A stretch of 64,000 nucleotides of DNA. It comes from Verrucomicrobiales bacterium. GTDB taxonomy: Bacteria; Verrucomicrobiota; Verrucomicrobiia; Verrucomicrobiales; DEV007. Of the stretch, positions 41,992 to 52,052 are shown piece by piece; the first letter of the stretch is position 1; each line of letters begins with the position of its first letter. The notes under the pieces are model-generated. The model searched no databases. It was not told where the DNA came from and worked only from the letters and a program-made list of their open reading frames with translations. Both the position numbers and the translations under genes were made by a program. Location: NCBI GenBank assembly GCA_016795505.1, contig JAEUHH010000098.1, positions 1-64,000 of the forward strand. The letters are read 5' to 3'.

Positions 41992-44900
41992 ATGAAAAAA
42001 GCCGCTTGTTCGATCCTGGCCCTGTTTCTGGCCACCGCCTGCCTCCTCCCGGCGCGCCTCGGCGCGCAAGACGCCCCCGAGGGTGACGATCCCGCTGCGA
42101 CTCCGCTGCGGGTGGACCGTTTCCCTTCCTACTATCACAGTGAGCTGCCGCTCACGCCCGAGCCACGCATCACCCTGCGGTTCAACGCCCCGGTCAGCGT
42201 GGATGCGGTCCGTGAGGCGGCTTCCTTCACGGATGAGAAGGGCGAGCGGCGCATCGCGGTGACGGCCGAGCGTCCCGAGGCGGACGAGGTCGCCGAGATC
42301 CAACCCTGGGGTGATGATGGGCAGCGCCTGTCCCTGCCTGGCGAGCATTTCGTGGTCATCCGGCCGACCGCGCCGCTGGCGACGGAGAAGTCGTGGCGGC
42401 TGCGCCTCGCCGGCAAGCTGGCGTCCACTGATGGCAAGCGATCGCTGGGCGCGGAGCGGCTGGATACGCTGGGCACGCTCTACGCCTACAAGGTGGCGGA
42501 CATCGAGCCGGTCAACGCCTACGACTCGCCCCGCGGCATCCTCATTTCCCTGAACAAGCCGCCGCAGGAGGACATCGGCGATGACGAACTCGCCGGCTTT
42601 GTCGGCGTGAACCCGAAGCCGGCCAATCTCACGGTGGAGAAAAACTACAGCTCGATCCAACTGGGCGGCGATTTTGAGTACGGCCAGGAGTATGAAGTCA
42701 CCGTCTGGCCCGGCCTGACGGCCAACGATGGCACCCAACTCGCTGGGGAAACGAAGCAGAAGGTCATCATCACGCCGAACGATGGCTTCATCGCGCTGCC
42801 GGCATTTAGCACGGCGCAGAACGCGGCGGGCGCGCAGCGTTTTGAGATCCAGACGGGTAACCTGAAAGGTGTCCGGGTGCGGGTGAAGCAGCTCTCCGAC
42901 CGGGACCTGGCTTTTGCGATCCGCGGCTATGCGGAACTCTACGGCGGCTACGGTGACAAGCAGGAGATCCCGTTTGCCATGGTGCCAGGCCGGGTGGTGT
43001 TCGATCAGGAGTTCGTCCCGACGGCGGATATCGACAAGACGGAGAAAATCGAGCTGAAATGGGCAGATATCCTCAAGGACGGGCCGCACGGCGCCCTGTA
43101 TCTGTGTGCCGAGGGAGAGTCCTCCACTACGGAGGGGCATGCCGTGGGGGCGCAGTCCATCATCCAGCTCACCGACATCGGCCTGGCGTGGAAGCAGGAC
43201 CGCGGGGAGACGCTGCTGTTCGCCTTTTCCCTGAAGACGGGGCAGCCGCACGCCAATCTCGGCGTGGAACTGCTGGATGATCAGGCTGAGCCGATCGGGG
43301 AGGTGAAAACCGATGCCGATGGGTTGGTCCGCATCGATCGTCAGCGTCTCGACCGGTCGAAGTGGATCGCGACCCAAGCCGGGAAGGACCGCCATCTGGT
43401 GGAGACGCCGGGCCGCTACGATTCGATCGGGCTGTGGCAGTTCGCCATTCCCTATCGCTACGAGGAATTGACCGATCACGAGCGCCGGATGGTGCTGTTC
43501 TCCGATCGCGGGGTCTACAAACCCGGTGACACGGTCCATCTGAAGGGCATTTCACGGATGACGGATGGAGATCAGCTCCTCCCCGCCCCGCAGGCTGCCG
43601 GCCGGGCGCGCGTCACGGTCAGCGACGCCCGCGGCCGCACCGTGGTGGACCGCGAGGTGGAGCTGACGGAGCGCGGCAGCTTCGACGTGAGCTTTCAGGT
43701 GCCGGAGGAGAAGACGCTCGGCTATTACTCGGTCGAGGTCGATTTCAACGATCCGGAGAAAGAGGTCGACGAGCCGTGGGCGCTGAAATTCCACCACGGC
43801 TTCCAGGTGGCGGACTACCGTCCGAACACCTTTGCGGTTAGTATCGACGCCGCGGCGGCGGCCGGAGCGACGAAGGATTTCCAGATCCCGGTGACGGCGA
43901 ACTACTACATGGGCAAGCCGCTGTCGAAGGCCCAACTGGCCTGGCACGTGTCGGCCTATCCGACATGGCCCGAGGTGCGGGGCTTCGACGAGTTCCGCTT
44001 CGGCGACTCCATCGAGGAAGGCGGCGGCTTTTCCGCCAGCCAGACGGTCCATCTGAATGAGAAGGGCGAGGCCCGGATCGATTTCACCCTGCCCGACCGC
44101 GAGGGAGGACCGGCGCCGATGCGGGTGCAGGTGAACGGCGAGATCACCGACATCAACCAGCAGACCGTGGCGGACTCCACTTCGTTCACGGTGGATAGCT
44201 CGGCTTACTACCTCGGGGTGCGCCTGCCCGATGGCGTGGTGCGCGCCGGTGAGGCGGCGGAACTGTCGCTCGCCGCCGTCGCCGCGGATGGGGCCGTCCA
44301 CGAGGCGGCCGTGCAGGCGACCATGACCGTGCAGAAGCGGCTTTACAACACGGTGAAGGTCAAGGGCGCTGGTGGTCGCATCACCACGCGCACCGAGACG
44401 GAATTGGTGCCCGCGATGGAGCAGCCCGTCACGGTGCAGACCCGTCGCCATCCCGAGACCGGCGTGCCGGTGGCGGGGACCGTGCCGCTGACTTTGGCCG
44501 AAGCCGGCGACTACGAGGTGACCTTCTCCGCGAAGGATGCCGATGGCCGCGAGGTGCGCACCCGGTCCCTGCTGCGGGTCGCCGGGGCTGACGAACCGGC
44601 CTGGACCTGGCATGACGGCGTCCGCATCGACGTGACGCCGGACAAGGAAGAATACCGGATCGGCGAGACAGCCAAGCTGCTGGTGCGGAGTCCCGTCTTC
44701 GGCCGCGCCCTCGTCACCACCGAGCGTGGCGGGGTGCGGGAGACCCGCTCCCAGGCCATCGCCGAGCATGAGACGGTGATCGAGGTGCCGGTGGGCGAGG
44801 GGAGTGCGCCGAACCTGTTCGTTTCCGTGCTGATCGTGCGCGGATCGGCCGACAGCCCGCACGAGCATCCTGAGACGGACTACCGGATCGGCTATTGCCA

Positions 44901-47436
44901 ACTCTTGGTGGAGGACCCGAAGGCCGCCCTGACGGTCGCGGTGAACAAGCCTGACGCCCCGTGGCAACTGCCCGGTGCCGAGGTCACCGTCGGCGCCACG
45001 GTCACCGACCACGCCGGTCAGCCGGTGAAGGACGCCGAGGTCACCCTCTACGCTGTCGATGAAGGCGTGCTGAGCCTGACCGGGTATGATACGCCGGAAC
45101 CGGGCGAGACCTTCCACGCGCCGTTCCCGCTGGCGGTTCACACCGGCCAGAATCTGACCGACCTCCTGCCGGAAAATCCCGAGTCCCGGTCCTTTGACAA
45201 CAAGGGCTACGTGATCGGCGGAGGCGGCGAGGACGGCCTCGACCCCTCGCGGGTGCGGAAGAATTTCCAGGCGCTGGCCTTCTGGTCCGGCGCCCTGGTG
45301 ACCGATGCGGCCGGGAAGGTGACGTCGACTTTCACCGCGCCGGACAACCTGACGACCTACCGGATCATCGCCGTGGCGGCGGGCGAGAACCGCTTCGGAT
45401 CGGCGGACGACAAGCTGATCGTGAACAAACCGCTCATCTTCGAGCCGGCTCTGCCCGCCTTCGGCAATGCCGGCGACGTGATGGACCTGTCCGCCGTGCT
45501 GCACAACAACACCGAAAAGCCCCTCGATCTCGAGATCCGGGTGCAGCTCGATCCGCATGCCGAGTTCATGCCCGTCGCCGAGGGGCTCGTCCCGACCTCC
45601 TTGACGAAAGCGGACGAAGCCGACCGGCCCGATCTCCGGGTGCGTCGCGTCACCCTCGCCGCCGGGGAGACGAACAAGATTTCGTTTCCCGCCATGTTCA
45701 CCCGACTCGGAGAGGCGACCTGGAACTGGCAGGCGACCGCCCGCGGGGAGGCCGCGCTCACCGACGCCGTCGAGTCGAAGCTGACCATCGGCTACCCGGT
45801 GCCACTCCTGCGTGAGGCCCGCTCGGTGACTCTGACGGATCCCGCCAAGGGCGCCGACTTGCTGGCCAAGGTCGATCCGAAGCTGCTCAACGGCAAAGGC
45901 CGGGTGCGGGTGACGCTGTCGAATTCCCGCGCCATCGAGGCGCTCGACGCGATCGACTACCTCCTGCACTATCCCTATGGCTGCGTCGAGCAGACCACTT
46001 CGTCCACGCTGCCCTGGCTGAGCACCCAGCACCTCCGGGAGGCCCTCCCGCAGTTGAAGGCCACCGACGCCGAGATCGAGCGCGCCATCGCTACGGGAGC
46101 CCGCCGCCTGCTTTCCATGCAGACGGCCAAGGGAGGCCTGAGCTACTGGCCCGGTGGCGACGAGCCGATCCTCTGGGGCAGCGCCTATGGCGGTCTCGCC
46201 CTGGCTCTGGCGGAGCGCTCCGGCACGGAGATGCCGGCTGAGCGGCTGGATGCCCTGTGGGATTATTTGTCGGAGCAGCTTCGGGAAACCGCCAAAGTCA
46301 CCCACGCCGGAGATCTCTACGACCGCTGCCTCGCCCTCTACACCCTCGCCCTGGCGGGTCGCGCCGAGCCGGCCTATCACGACGTGATTTTTAACAAGCG
46401 CGCCCAGCTTTCCCGCGATTCCCGCGCCCTCCTGGCGCTCGCCATGATCGAGGCCGCCGGCGGCGAACGCGACGAGGCGCTGACGCAACGGGTGACGAGC
46501 CTGCTGTCAGTCGGCAAGCAGAAGGATCTCGCCAACCCGAGCCACTGGTATCGCGACCACTACGCCACCGCTCTGGAGTTGCTCGCCTGGAGCCGCTGGG
46601 ACGCCCAAAGTGACCGGGCCAACCAACTGCTCGACAGCCTGCTGGGCGTGCCGAAAGGCCGCGCCGCCTGGGGAAGCACCTACCTGAACAGCTGGGGCCT
46701 CATGGCCGTGGCCGAGCACAGCGCCGCCTCTGCCGATGCCCTCGCCGACACCGTCTGCCACGTCACCTTCGGCGATCAGACGCGTCAGGTCGCGTTCGGC
46801 AAGACACTGGGCGGCGAGTTGCTGTCCTTCGATTTCGAAGGAGATCGCCGCGGACAGAAGCTGGACGTGAAAATCGACTCATCTTCGCGGGTTTTTGCCC
46901 ACGTCGAGGTCGAGTCACAGCCGGAGATCGCGCCGCGAAAGGCCGAGAACCACGGATTCGGCATCGAGCGCACCTATCATCGGCTCAGCTCCGACGGCAA
47001 GGTCGAAGCGGTCGAGTCGCTCGAGGTCGGCGACCTGGTGCTGGTGACCCTGCACCTCAGCATTCCCGAGAAGGAGAAGTTCAACTACCTCGCCATCGAC
47101 GATCCGCTGCCGGCGGTGTTCGAAGCGGTGAATCCGGAGTTCAAGACCCAGGCTGGCGATCAACAGCACGCCTTCCACGGGGATTGGAAGCGACTTTACT
47201 GCAATCACACCGAACTCCGCACCGACCGGGCGCTGTTCTTCTGCGATTACCTCCATGAGGGTGGCGACTACGCCGTGCAGTATCTGGCCCGTGTCGTTGC
47301 TCCCGGCGAAGCCACCGCCGCCCCGGCCAAAATCGAGGCCATGTATGAACCCCAGCGCTACGGGCTCAGCGGCACGCTGCGGGTCACTGCCAAGTCGCTG
47401 AATGTGGCTCCCAAAGACCGGGTGGCTGAAAACTGA
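41992..47436 (+). CDS. Bacterial alpha-2-macroglobulin with thioester motif
   Basis: An 1814-residue protein, longer than E. coli YfhM. Signal peptide residues 1-27; a Cys at about 17 could be lipidated but the lipobox is weak. MG domains follow (DRGVYKPGDTVHLKG, LYAVDEGVLSLTGY, DNLTTYRIIAVAA), then the reactive thioester GCVEQTTSS with Cys at residue 1331 and the helical toroid to about 1600. Bacterial a2M traps proteases that penetrate the envelope and works with PBP1C, which repairs peptidoglycan; that partner gene follows 12 bp later. ATG 41992 is the only start giving a signal peptide. Confidence 0.9.
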   Translation: MKKAACSILALFLATACLLPARLGAQDAPEGDDPAATPLRVDRFPSYYHSELPLTPEPRITLRFNAPVSVDAVREAASFTDEKGERRIAVTAERPEADEVAEIQPWGDDGQRLSLPGEHFVVIRPTAPLATEKSWRLRLAGKLASTDGKRSLGAERLDTLGTLYAYKVADIEPVNAYDSPRGILISLNKPPQEDIGDDELAGFVGVNPKPANLTVEKNYSSIQLGGDFEYGQEYEVTVWPGLTANDGTQLAGETKQKVIITPNDGFIALPAFSTAQNAAGAQRFEIQTGNLKGVRVRVKQLSDRDLAFAIRGYAELYGGYGDKQEIPFAMVPGRVVFDQEFVPTADIDKTEKIELKWADILKDGPHGALYLCAEGESSTTEGHAVGAQSIIQLTDIGLAWKQDRGETLLFAFSLKTGQPHANLGVELLDDQAEPIGEVKTDADGLVRIDRQRLDRSKWIATQAGKDRHLVETPGRYDSIGLWQFAIPYRYEELTDHERRMVLFSDRGVYKPGDTVHLKGISRMTDGDQLLPAPQAAGRARVTVSDARGRTVVDREVELTERGSFDVSFQVPEEKTLGYYSVEVDFNDPEKEVDEPWALKFHHGFQVADYRPNTFAVSIDAAAAAGATKDFQIPVTANYYMGKPLSKAQLAWHVSAYPTWPEVRGFDEFRFGDSIEEGGGFSASQTVHLNEKGEARIDFTLPDREGGPAPMRVQVNGEITDINQQTVADSTSFTVDSSAYYLGVRLPDGVVRAGEAAELSLAAVAADGAVHEAAVQATMTVQKRLYNTVKVKGAGGRITTRTETELVPAMEQPVTVQTRRHPETGVPVAGTVPLTLAEAGDYEVTFSAKDADGREVRTRSLLRVAGADEPAWTWHDGVRIDVTPDKEEYRIGETAKLLVRSPVFGRALVTTERGGVRETRSQAIAEHETVIEVPVGEGSAPNLFVSVLIVRGSADSPHEHPETDYRIGYCQLLVEDPKAALTVAVNKPDAPWQLPGAEVTVGATVTDHAGQPVKDAEVTLYAVDEGVLSLTGYDTPEPGETFHAPFPLAVHTGQNLTDLLPENPESRSFDNKGYVIGGGGEDGLDPSRVRKNFQALAFWSGALVTDAAGKVTSTFTAPDNLTTYRIIAVAAGENRFGSADDKLIVNKPLIFEPALPAFGNAGDVMDLSAVLHNNTEKPLDLEIRVQLDPHAEFMPVAEGLVPTSLTKADEADRPDLRVRRVTLAAGETNKISFPAMFTRLGEATWNWQATARGEAALTDAVESKLTIGYPVPLLREARSVTLTDPAKGADLLAKVDPKLLNGKGRVRVTLSNSRAIEALDAIDYLLHYPYGCVEQTTSSTLPWLSTQHLREALPQLKATDAEIERAIATGARRLLSMQTAKGGLSYWPGGDEPILWGSAYGGLALALAERSGTEMPAERLDALWDYLSEQLRETAKVTHAGDLYDRCLALYTLALAGRAEPAYHDVIFNKRAQLSRDSRALLALAMIEAAGGERDEALTQRVTSLLSVGKQKDLANPSHWYRDHYATALELLAWSRWDAQSDRANQLLDSLLGVPKGRAAWGSTYLNSWGLMAVAEHSAASADALADTVCHVTFGDQTRQVAFGKTLGGELLSFDFEGDRRGQKLDVKIDSSSRVFAHVEVESQPEIAPRKAENHGFGIERTYHRLSSDGKVEAVESLEVGDLVLVTLHLSIPEKEKFNYLAIDDPLPAVFEAVNPEFKTQAGDQQHAFHGDWKRLYCNHTELRTDRALFFCDYLHEGGDYAVQYLARVVAPGEATAAPAKIEAMYEPQRYGLSGTLRVTAKSLNVAPKDRVAEN

Positions 47437-47447
47437 GGAGCCCCGCC

Positions 47448-49766
47448 ATGCGGCGTCGATTGACCAGAATCCTGTGCTGGATTGGCGCCGCGTGGTTGCT
47501 TGGCTATTACGCTTTTCCCGCGGCGCTCCCGCTGCCCGGTGGGCTGGTCGGCGAGGCTTCCTTTGCGCCCGGAGTCACCTACACCGATCGGGAGGGGCGA
47601 CCGCTGCGGCGCCTGCTGGCCGATGGTGAACTGCGGATCGATGCCCCGGTGACGATGGACGAAGTGCCGCGGCATCTGATCGATGCCACCCTGGCGGCGG
47701 AGGACAGCCGGTTTCGTTTTCACGGCGGCATCGATTTCCTGGGCCTTGCGCGGGCGATTCGTGACGCCGTGCTGCATCGGGAATTTGTCTCCGGAGCCTC
47801 CACCGTCACCCAGCAACTCGTCAAGATCAGCTCGCCGCCCCGGCCACGTGATTTGCGAGCCAAGGTCGTCGAGATGGCCTTCGCCCGGAAGTTGGAGATG
47901 ATCTGGGACAAGGACGCCATCCTGGTGGCTTACCTGAACCGGCTTCCTTACGGCAATCAGCTCACCGGTTGCCGGGCGGCGGCCCGCGGCTATTTCGACA
48001 AGCCGATCGGGGATCTGTCGATGGCTGAGAGCGCTTTCCTTGCCGCCCTGCCCAACAAGCCGACGCGATTCAATCCCTACCGCAATTTCGACGGCGCGCG
48101 CCAGCGGCAGCTCTGGATTCTCGATCGCATGCGGGAAGAGAGCTGGATCACCGATGCCGAGCACGCTGCAGCGGTCGGGGAGCCGCTCCGGCTGGTGGCG
48201 GGCGGGCCGGCGGGAGAGTTTGAGGCGCCGCATTTCATCGAACTGATCCGGAGCCGCGAGGCCGAGACCGGGCGGGTGGCGGAGTCGACCACCCTTGATC
48301 TCTCCCTGCAGCGGTTTGTCGAGGGGGCGATCGATCAGCAACTGACCGCCCTCGACGCGCAGATCGGGCACCGGCTCAGCACCCAGGCTTCCGTGGTCGT
48401 GATCGAGAATGCCACCGGCGGGGTCGTCGCCCTGGCCGGCTCGCGTGGCTTTCACGATTCGGCCGGAGGCCAGAACAACGGCGCCTGGACGCCCCGATCG
48501 CCGGGTTCGGCGCTGAAGCCGTTTACCTACCTGCTCGCCCTCGAGCGCGGTCTCGGTCCGGGCTCGGTCTTTGCCGATGTCCCGGTCGAGTATCCCACGC
48601 CCACCGGCGCCTATCGGCCGGTGAACTACGACCGGCGCTTCCGCGGACCGGTGACGATGCGGCACGCTCTCGCCAATTCTCTCAATGTGCCCGCCATCCG
48701 TGCCCTCGACGGCATCGGCGGCCCGGCTCGGCTCCACGAGGCGCTGACGAGGCAGTTGGGATTCACCGGGCTCGATCCGAATTACGCCACCTACGGCCTC
48801 GGGCTCACCCTCGGGACCGCCGAGGTGCGGCTGCTGGAACTGACCAATGCCTACGCCTGCCTCGCCCGGCTGGGAATCGCCGCGCCATACCGGCTGACGC
48901 GGGAGAAACCGATGGAACCGGGTCTGATCGGAGGAGAGACCCTGTTTGATCGGAATGCCTGCTGGCTGGTGGCCGACATGCTGAGCGACAATCTCGCCCG
49001 GGCGGCCGAGTTCGGCCTGCATTCGCCGCTGCGGTTTCCGTTTCGCGTCGCGGCGAAGACGGGGACCAGCACGGACTACCGGGACAATTGGACTCTCGGC
49101 TTCACCCCCGCGCACACTGTCGGGGTCTGGGTGGGACATTTTGGCAATCAGCCGCTCCAGAATGTCTCCGGTGTCAGCGGCGCGGGGCCGATTTTCCATG
49201 CCGTGATGACCGAGCTGAACCGCCGCCAGCCGGCTGGCTGGTACGAGCGGCCCGAGTCCCTGGTGGAGGTCGAGATCGATCCCCGCACCGGGCGACGGGT
49301 GGTCGAGGGCTCCGGCTTTCGTCCCCGGCACACGGTGCGTGAGTGGTGTCTGCGGGATCGCCTGCCGTCGCCGACGCGGGCGGAGGACTATGACGAGGCG
49401 GGGCGGGTGCGGCTGGAGCCCATCTATGCCGCGTGGCTCACGGGAGAGGGGAAATCCTTTGCCGACCGATACGTCGCCGATGCCGCCGCGGCGGCAGAGC
49501 CCAGGCTGAGGATCGTGAGCCCGCTGCCCGGCACGGTGGCCTATCTGGACCCCGATCTGCCGGGCGGTGGGCGTCGCTTTCCGCTGAAAGCCGAGAGCTA
49601 TGGCATCGCGGAGGTTCGCTGGTCCAGCGAAACGCTGAAAATCGAGTCCGAGTCCGCCACCGGCCGGTCCTGGCTCATCCTCGTGCCGGGCTCGCATGAG
49701 ATCGTCGCCACCGACCCGCGCACTGGCTTGCGCTCCGCCGCGACGATCGCGGTGGAGGCTCTGTGA
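47448..49766 (+). CDS. pbpC: Penicillin-binding protein 1C
   Basis: A 772-residue bifunctional peptidoglycan enzyme anchored by an N-terminal helix (ILCWIGAAWLLGYYAF). GT51 domain: AAEDSRFRFHGGID (catalytic Glu near residue 86), GASTVTQQLVKIS and KARE-like motif. Transpeptidase: SPGSALKPF (SxxK near 350), LANSLNVPA (SxN) and AAKTGTSTD (KTG near 534). A C-terminal beta domain follows from about 680. Residues 487-503 (KPMEPGLIGGETLFDRN) are encoded by an inserted GATCGG repeat, in frame, between the SxN and KTG motifs. It forms a two-gene unit with the a2M gene. Confidence 0.92.
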   Translation: MRRRLTRILCWIGAAWLLGYYAFPAALPLPGGLVGEASFAPGVTYTDREGRPLRRLLADGELRIDAPVTMDEVPRHLIDATLAAEDSRFRFHGGIDFLGLARAIRDAVLHREFVSGASTVTQQLVKISSPPRPRDLRAKVVEMAFARKLEMIWDKDAILVAYLNRLPYGNQLTGCRAAARGYFDKPIGDLSMAESAFLAALPNKPTRFNPYRNFDGARQRQLWILDRMREESWITDAEHAAAVGEPLRLVAGGPAGEFEAPHFIELIRSREAETGRVAESTTLDLSLQRFVEGAIDQQLTALDAQIGHRLSTQASVVVIENATGGVVALAGSRGFHDSAGGQNNGAWTPRSPGSALKPFTYLLALERGLGPGSVFADVPVEYPTPTGAYRPVNYDRRFRGPVTMRHALANSLNVPAIRALDGIGGPARLHEALTRQLGFTGLDPNYATYGLGLTLGTAEVRLLELTNAYACLARLGIAAPYRLTREKPMEPGLIGGETLFDRNACWLVADMLSDNLARAAEFGLHSPLRFPFRVAAKTGTSTDYRDNWTLGFTPAHTVGVWVGHFGNQPLQNVSGVSGAGPIFHAVMTELNRRQPAGWYERPESLVEVEIDPRTGRRVVEGSGFRPRHTVREWCLRDRLPSPTRAEDYDEAGRVRLEPIYAAWLTGEGKSFADRYVADAAAAAEPRLRIVSPLPGTVAYLDPDLPGGGRRFPLKAESYGIAEVRWSSETLKIESESATGRSWLILVPGSHEIVATDPRTGLRSAATIAVEAL
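48908..48955. repeat. GATCGG palindromic repeat, copy 6 (inside pbpC)
   Basis: ACCGATGGAACCGGG, then TCTGATCGGAGGAGAG, then ACCCTGTTTGATCGGAA. It keeps the pbpC frame open and encodes about 16 residues between the SxN and KTG boxes. Confidence 0.85.
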
Positions 49767-49773
49767 GGGCCGC

Positions 49774-50346
49774 TCACTTATCCCCCAATTTTCCCCCCGG
49801 AGCCGGCAGGCTCGCGAGCAGGGTCTGCATCGCTAGCTGAGTGTCCGGATTGTCGGGGCCGGAGATGACGAATTCCCGTCCGGTGTGCGGCGCCGTGATG
49901 AATGGCATGGCCACGTCCTGCCCGCCCATCCGGACCAGCATGATCGAGCCGACGGCGGCGGATGTGAAGGTCTCCAGGCGCTTTTGATCGCGACGCAGCA
50001 GTGTCAGGCGGGCGAAGCGGTGCGCTTGCTTGCCCACGCTGCGACCGCGCGAGAGCACCGGCATCGATTGGATCTCAAATTGGACATCCTGCACCCGTGT
50101 CAGCGTCAGGCCGGGCTGCTCGGAGCGGAAACCGTGGATTTCGCCCGTGGCATCGCGGTAGGGCAGGGGAGTGGCGGCGCTCTGATGGTCGGACAGCACG
50201 TAAAACTCCAGTGGTTGGGCGAAATGCACCGTCCGCACCAACTCGCAGGTCGGCAGCAGGGCCAGAGTCAGCGCCGCGAGCAGGAGACCGGCGAGTCCGG
50301 CCATCTGCGGGCGGTTCAAAAACGGCTTGGGGGTGGCGGGTTCCAT
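49774..50346 (-). CDS. Small membrane-anchored protein, possibly SecD P1-like
   Basis: A 190-residue protein with one N-terminal TM helix (MAGLAGLLLAALTLALLP) and an extracytoplasmic domain. Residues about 140-188 (TFTSAAVGSIMLVRMGGQDVA, PFITAPHTGREFVISG, and a final AMQTLLASLPAP helix) resemble the P1 head domain of SecD, where a strand pair carries 'saP.i' and 'g.f'. That is a weak resemblance. No other Sec genes are near. Convergent with pbpC, seven bases between the stop codons. Confidence 0.5.
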   Translation of the reverse strand: MEPATPKPFLNRPQMAGLAGLLLAALTLALLPTCELVRTVHFAQPLEFYVLSDHQSAATPLPYRDATGEIHGFRSEQPGLTLTRVQDVQFEIQSMPVLSRGRSVGKQAHRFARLTLLRRDQKRLETFTSAAVGSIMLVRMGGQDVAMPFITAPHTGREFVISGPDNPDTQLAMQTLLASLPAPGGKLGDK

Positions 50347-50591
50347 CGAAAAACTACAAAAGCCAAGGAATTGATATTATGGAAAAGCGAACTTTTCTAA
50401 GACCTCCAGTTTCGTCGCTTGGCTCGAATTTGCAAACGCCGAGGGCGACGAAGGCGGGAAGAAAGGCCTCCGTCTGCGAGGGCGGGCCTTTTGGTGGGCG
50501 CGACGGACGACTTCCGGGGGCTTGCCGGGGCGTCGGAGCGTCGTAAGATGACGTATCCTTTATCCGACGCACTCACCGCCGACCTGCTGAC

Positions 50592-52046
50592 ATGAATCCC
50601 TATCTGGAAATGACCTCCCGTCGCGAACTCCTGCGCCAAATCGGCATGGGGATGGGCACTCTCGGGCTCGGCGCCCTGCTGGGCCATGAAACCCAGGCCG
50701 CCGGGGCGAAATCGCCGCTTTCAGAGGACCGGCTGAACCCCCTGGCTGGCCGCTACTCGCAGTACCGCGCCCGGGCCAAACGGGTGATCCACATTTTCGC
50801 CAATGGCGGCCCGTCCCAGGTCGATACCTTCGACTACAAGCCGATGCTCGCCAAATACGACGGCAAGGAGCTGCCCGGCGAGCACCTCGCCACCGAGCGC
50901 AAGACCGGCGCGGCCATGGGGTCGCCCTTCGCTTTCCGCCAATACGGCGAGTCGGGCCACTGGATCAGCGACCTCTTTCCCCATGTCGCGGAATCGGCCG
51001 ATGAGCTGTGCATCATCAACTCGATGCACGCCAACGTGCCGAATCACGAGCCGTCCCTGATGCTGATGAATTGCGGCGCTCCGCGGGTGAACACGGTGAC
51101 GCCCAGCATGGGCTCGTGGATCACCTACGGTCTCGGCACGGAAAATGAAAATTTGCCCGGCTTCGTCTCGTTGTGTCCCGGTGGGGTGCCCATCGTCGAG
51201 ACGCAGAACTGGCGCTCCGCCTTCCTGCCCGGTGCCTACCAGGGCACTCACATCGACACGAAAAACACCGAGATCGAGAAGCTCATCGCCCATATTGAAA
51301 ATCGACGCACGCCCCGCGAGGTCCAGCGCCAGCAGCTCGACCTGATGCAGGCGCTGAACCGCCGCCACCAAGCCGCGCGTACCGGCGATCCTGCCCTGGA
51401 GGCCCGCATCCAGAGCTTTGAGTTGGCTTACCGCATGCAGATGGAGGCTACCGATGCCTTCGATGTCAGCCAGGAGCCGGAGTCGATCCGCTCGCTGTAT
51501 GGGGACGACCTGCAGGGGCGCCAGATGCTCATCGCCCGCCGCCTCGTCGAGCGCGGGGTGCGCTTTGTGCAAGTCTGGCACGGCGCTGGCCAGCCGTGGG
51601 ACAGCCACGAGCAGATTGAGAAAAATCACGGCCGCCTCGCCCAGGAGTCCGATCGGGCTATCGGTGCCCTGTTGAAAGACCTGAAGATGCGCGGTCTCCT
51701 CGACGAGACCCTGGTAATCTGGGGAGGCGAATTCGGCCGCACTCCCACGGTCGAACTGCCCACCCCCGGCGCCAACAGTCCGGACACGAAACTCGGCCGC
51801 GACCACAATCACCACGGCTTCACCATGTGGATGGCCGGTGGCGGGGCGAAAGGCGGCTACCGACACGGCTCGACCGACGATTTCGGCTTCCGCGCGCAGG
51901 AAAAGCCCGTCCACGTCCACGACCTGCATGCCACGATCCTCCACCTCCTCGGCTTCGATCACGAGCACCTCACCTACCGCTACGCGGGCCGCGATTTCCG
52001 CCTGACCGACGTGCACGGCACGGTGATCCACGATCTGGTGGCTTGA
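50592..52046 (+). CDS. DUF1501 family protein with Tat-type signal
   Basis: A 484-residue protein. The N terminus TSRRELLRQIGMGMGTLGLGALL is a twin-arginine signal. DUF1501 features: KRVIHIFANGGPSQVDTFD, NSMHANVPNHEPSLMLMNCG, LPGFVSLCPGG, LLDETLVIWGGEFGRTP and DHNHHGFTMWMAGGGAKGG, ending in a DLHATILHLLGFDHEHLTYRYAGRDFRLT-type tail. DUF1501 proteins are sulfatase-superfamily relatives, usually paired with a DUF1549/DUF1553 cytochrome-type protein in Planctomycetota and Verrucomicrobiota. That partner is absent: upstream is a divergent gene, downstream a transposase remnant. Confidence 0.9.
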   Translation: MNPYLEMTSRRELLRQIGMGMGTLGLGALLGHETQAAGAKSPLSEDRLNPLAGRYSQYRARAKRVIHIFANGGPSQVDTFDYKPMLAKYDGKELPGEHLATERKTGAAMGSPFAFRQYGESGHWISDLFPHVAESADELCIINSMHANVPNHEPSLMLMNCGAPRVNTVTPSMGSWITYGLGTENENLPGFVSLCPGGVPIVETQNWRSAFLPGAYQGTHIDTKNTEIEKLIAHIENRRTPREVQRQQLDLMQALNRRHQAARTGDPALEARIQSFELAYRMQMEATDAFDVSQEPESIRSLYGDDLQGRQMLIARRLVERGVRFVQVWHGAGQPWDSHEQIEKNHGRLAQESDRAIGALLKDLKMRGLLDETLVIWGGEFGRTPTVELPTPGANSPDTKLGRDHNHHGFTMWMAGGGAKGGYRHGSTDDFGFRAQEKPVHVHDLHATILHLLGFDHEHLTYRYAGRDFRLTDVHGTVIHDLVA

Positions 52047-52052
52047 CGCATC

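Noticed and set aside
43552-46488. A 978-codon minus-strand frame inside the alpha-2-macroglobulin gene
   Set aside because: It is an antisense shadow; the plus frame has clear a2M motifs and the thioester.
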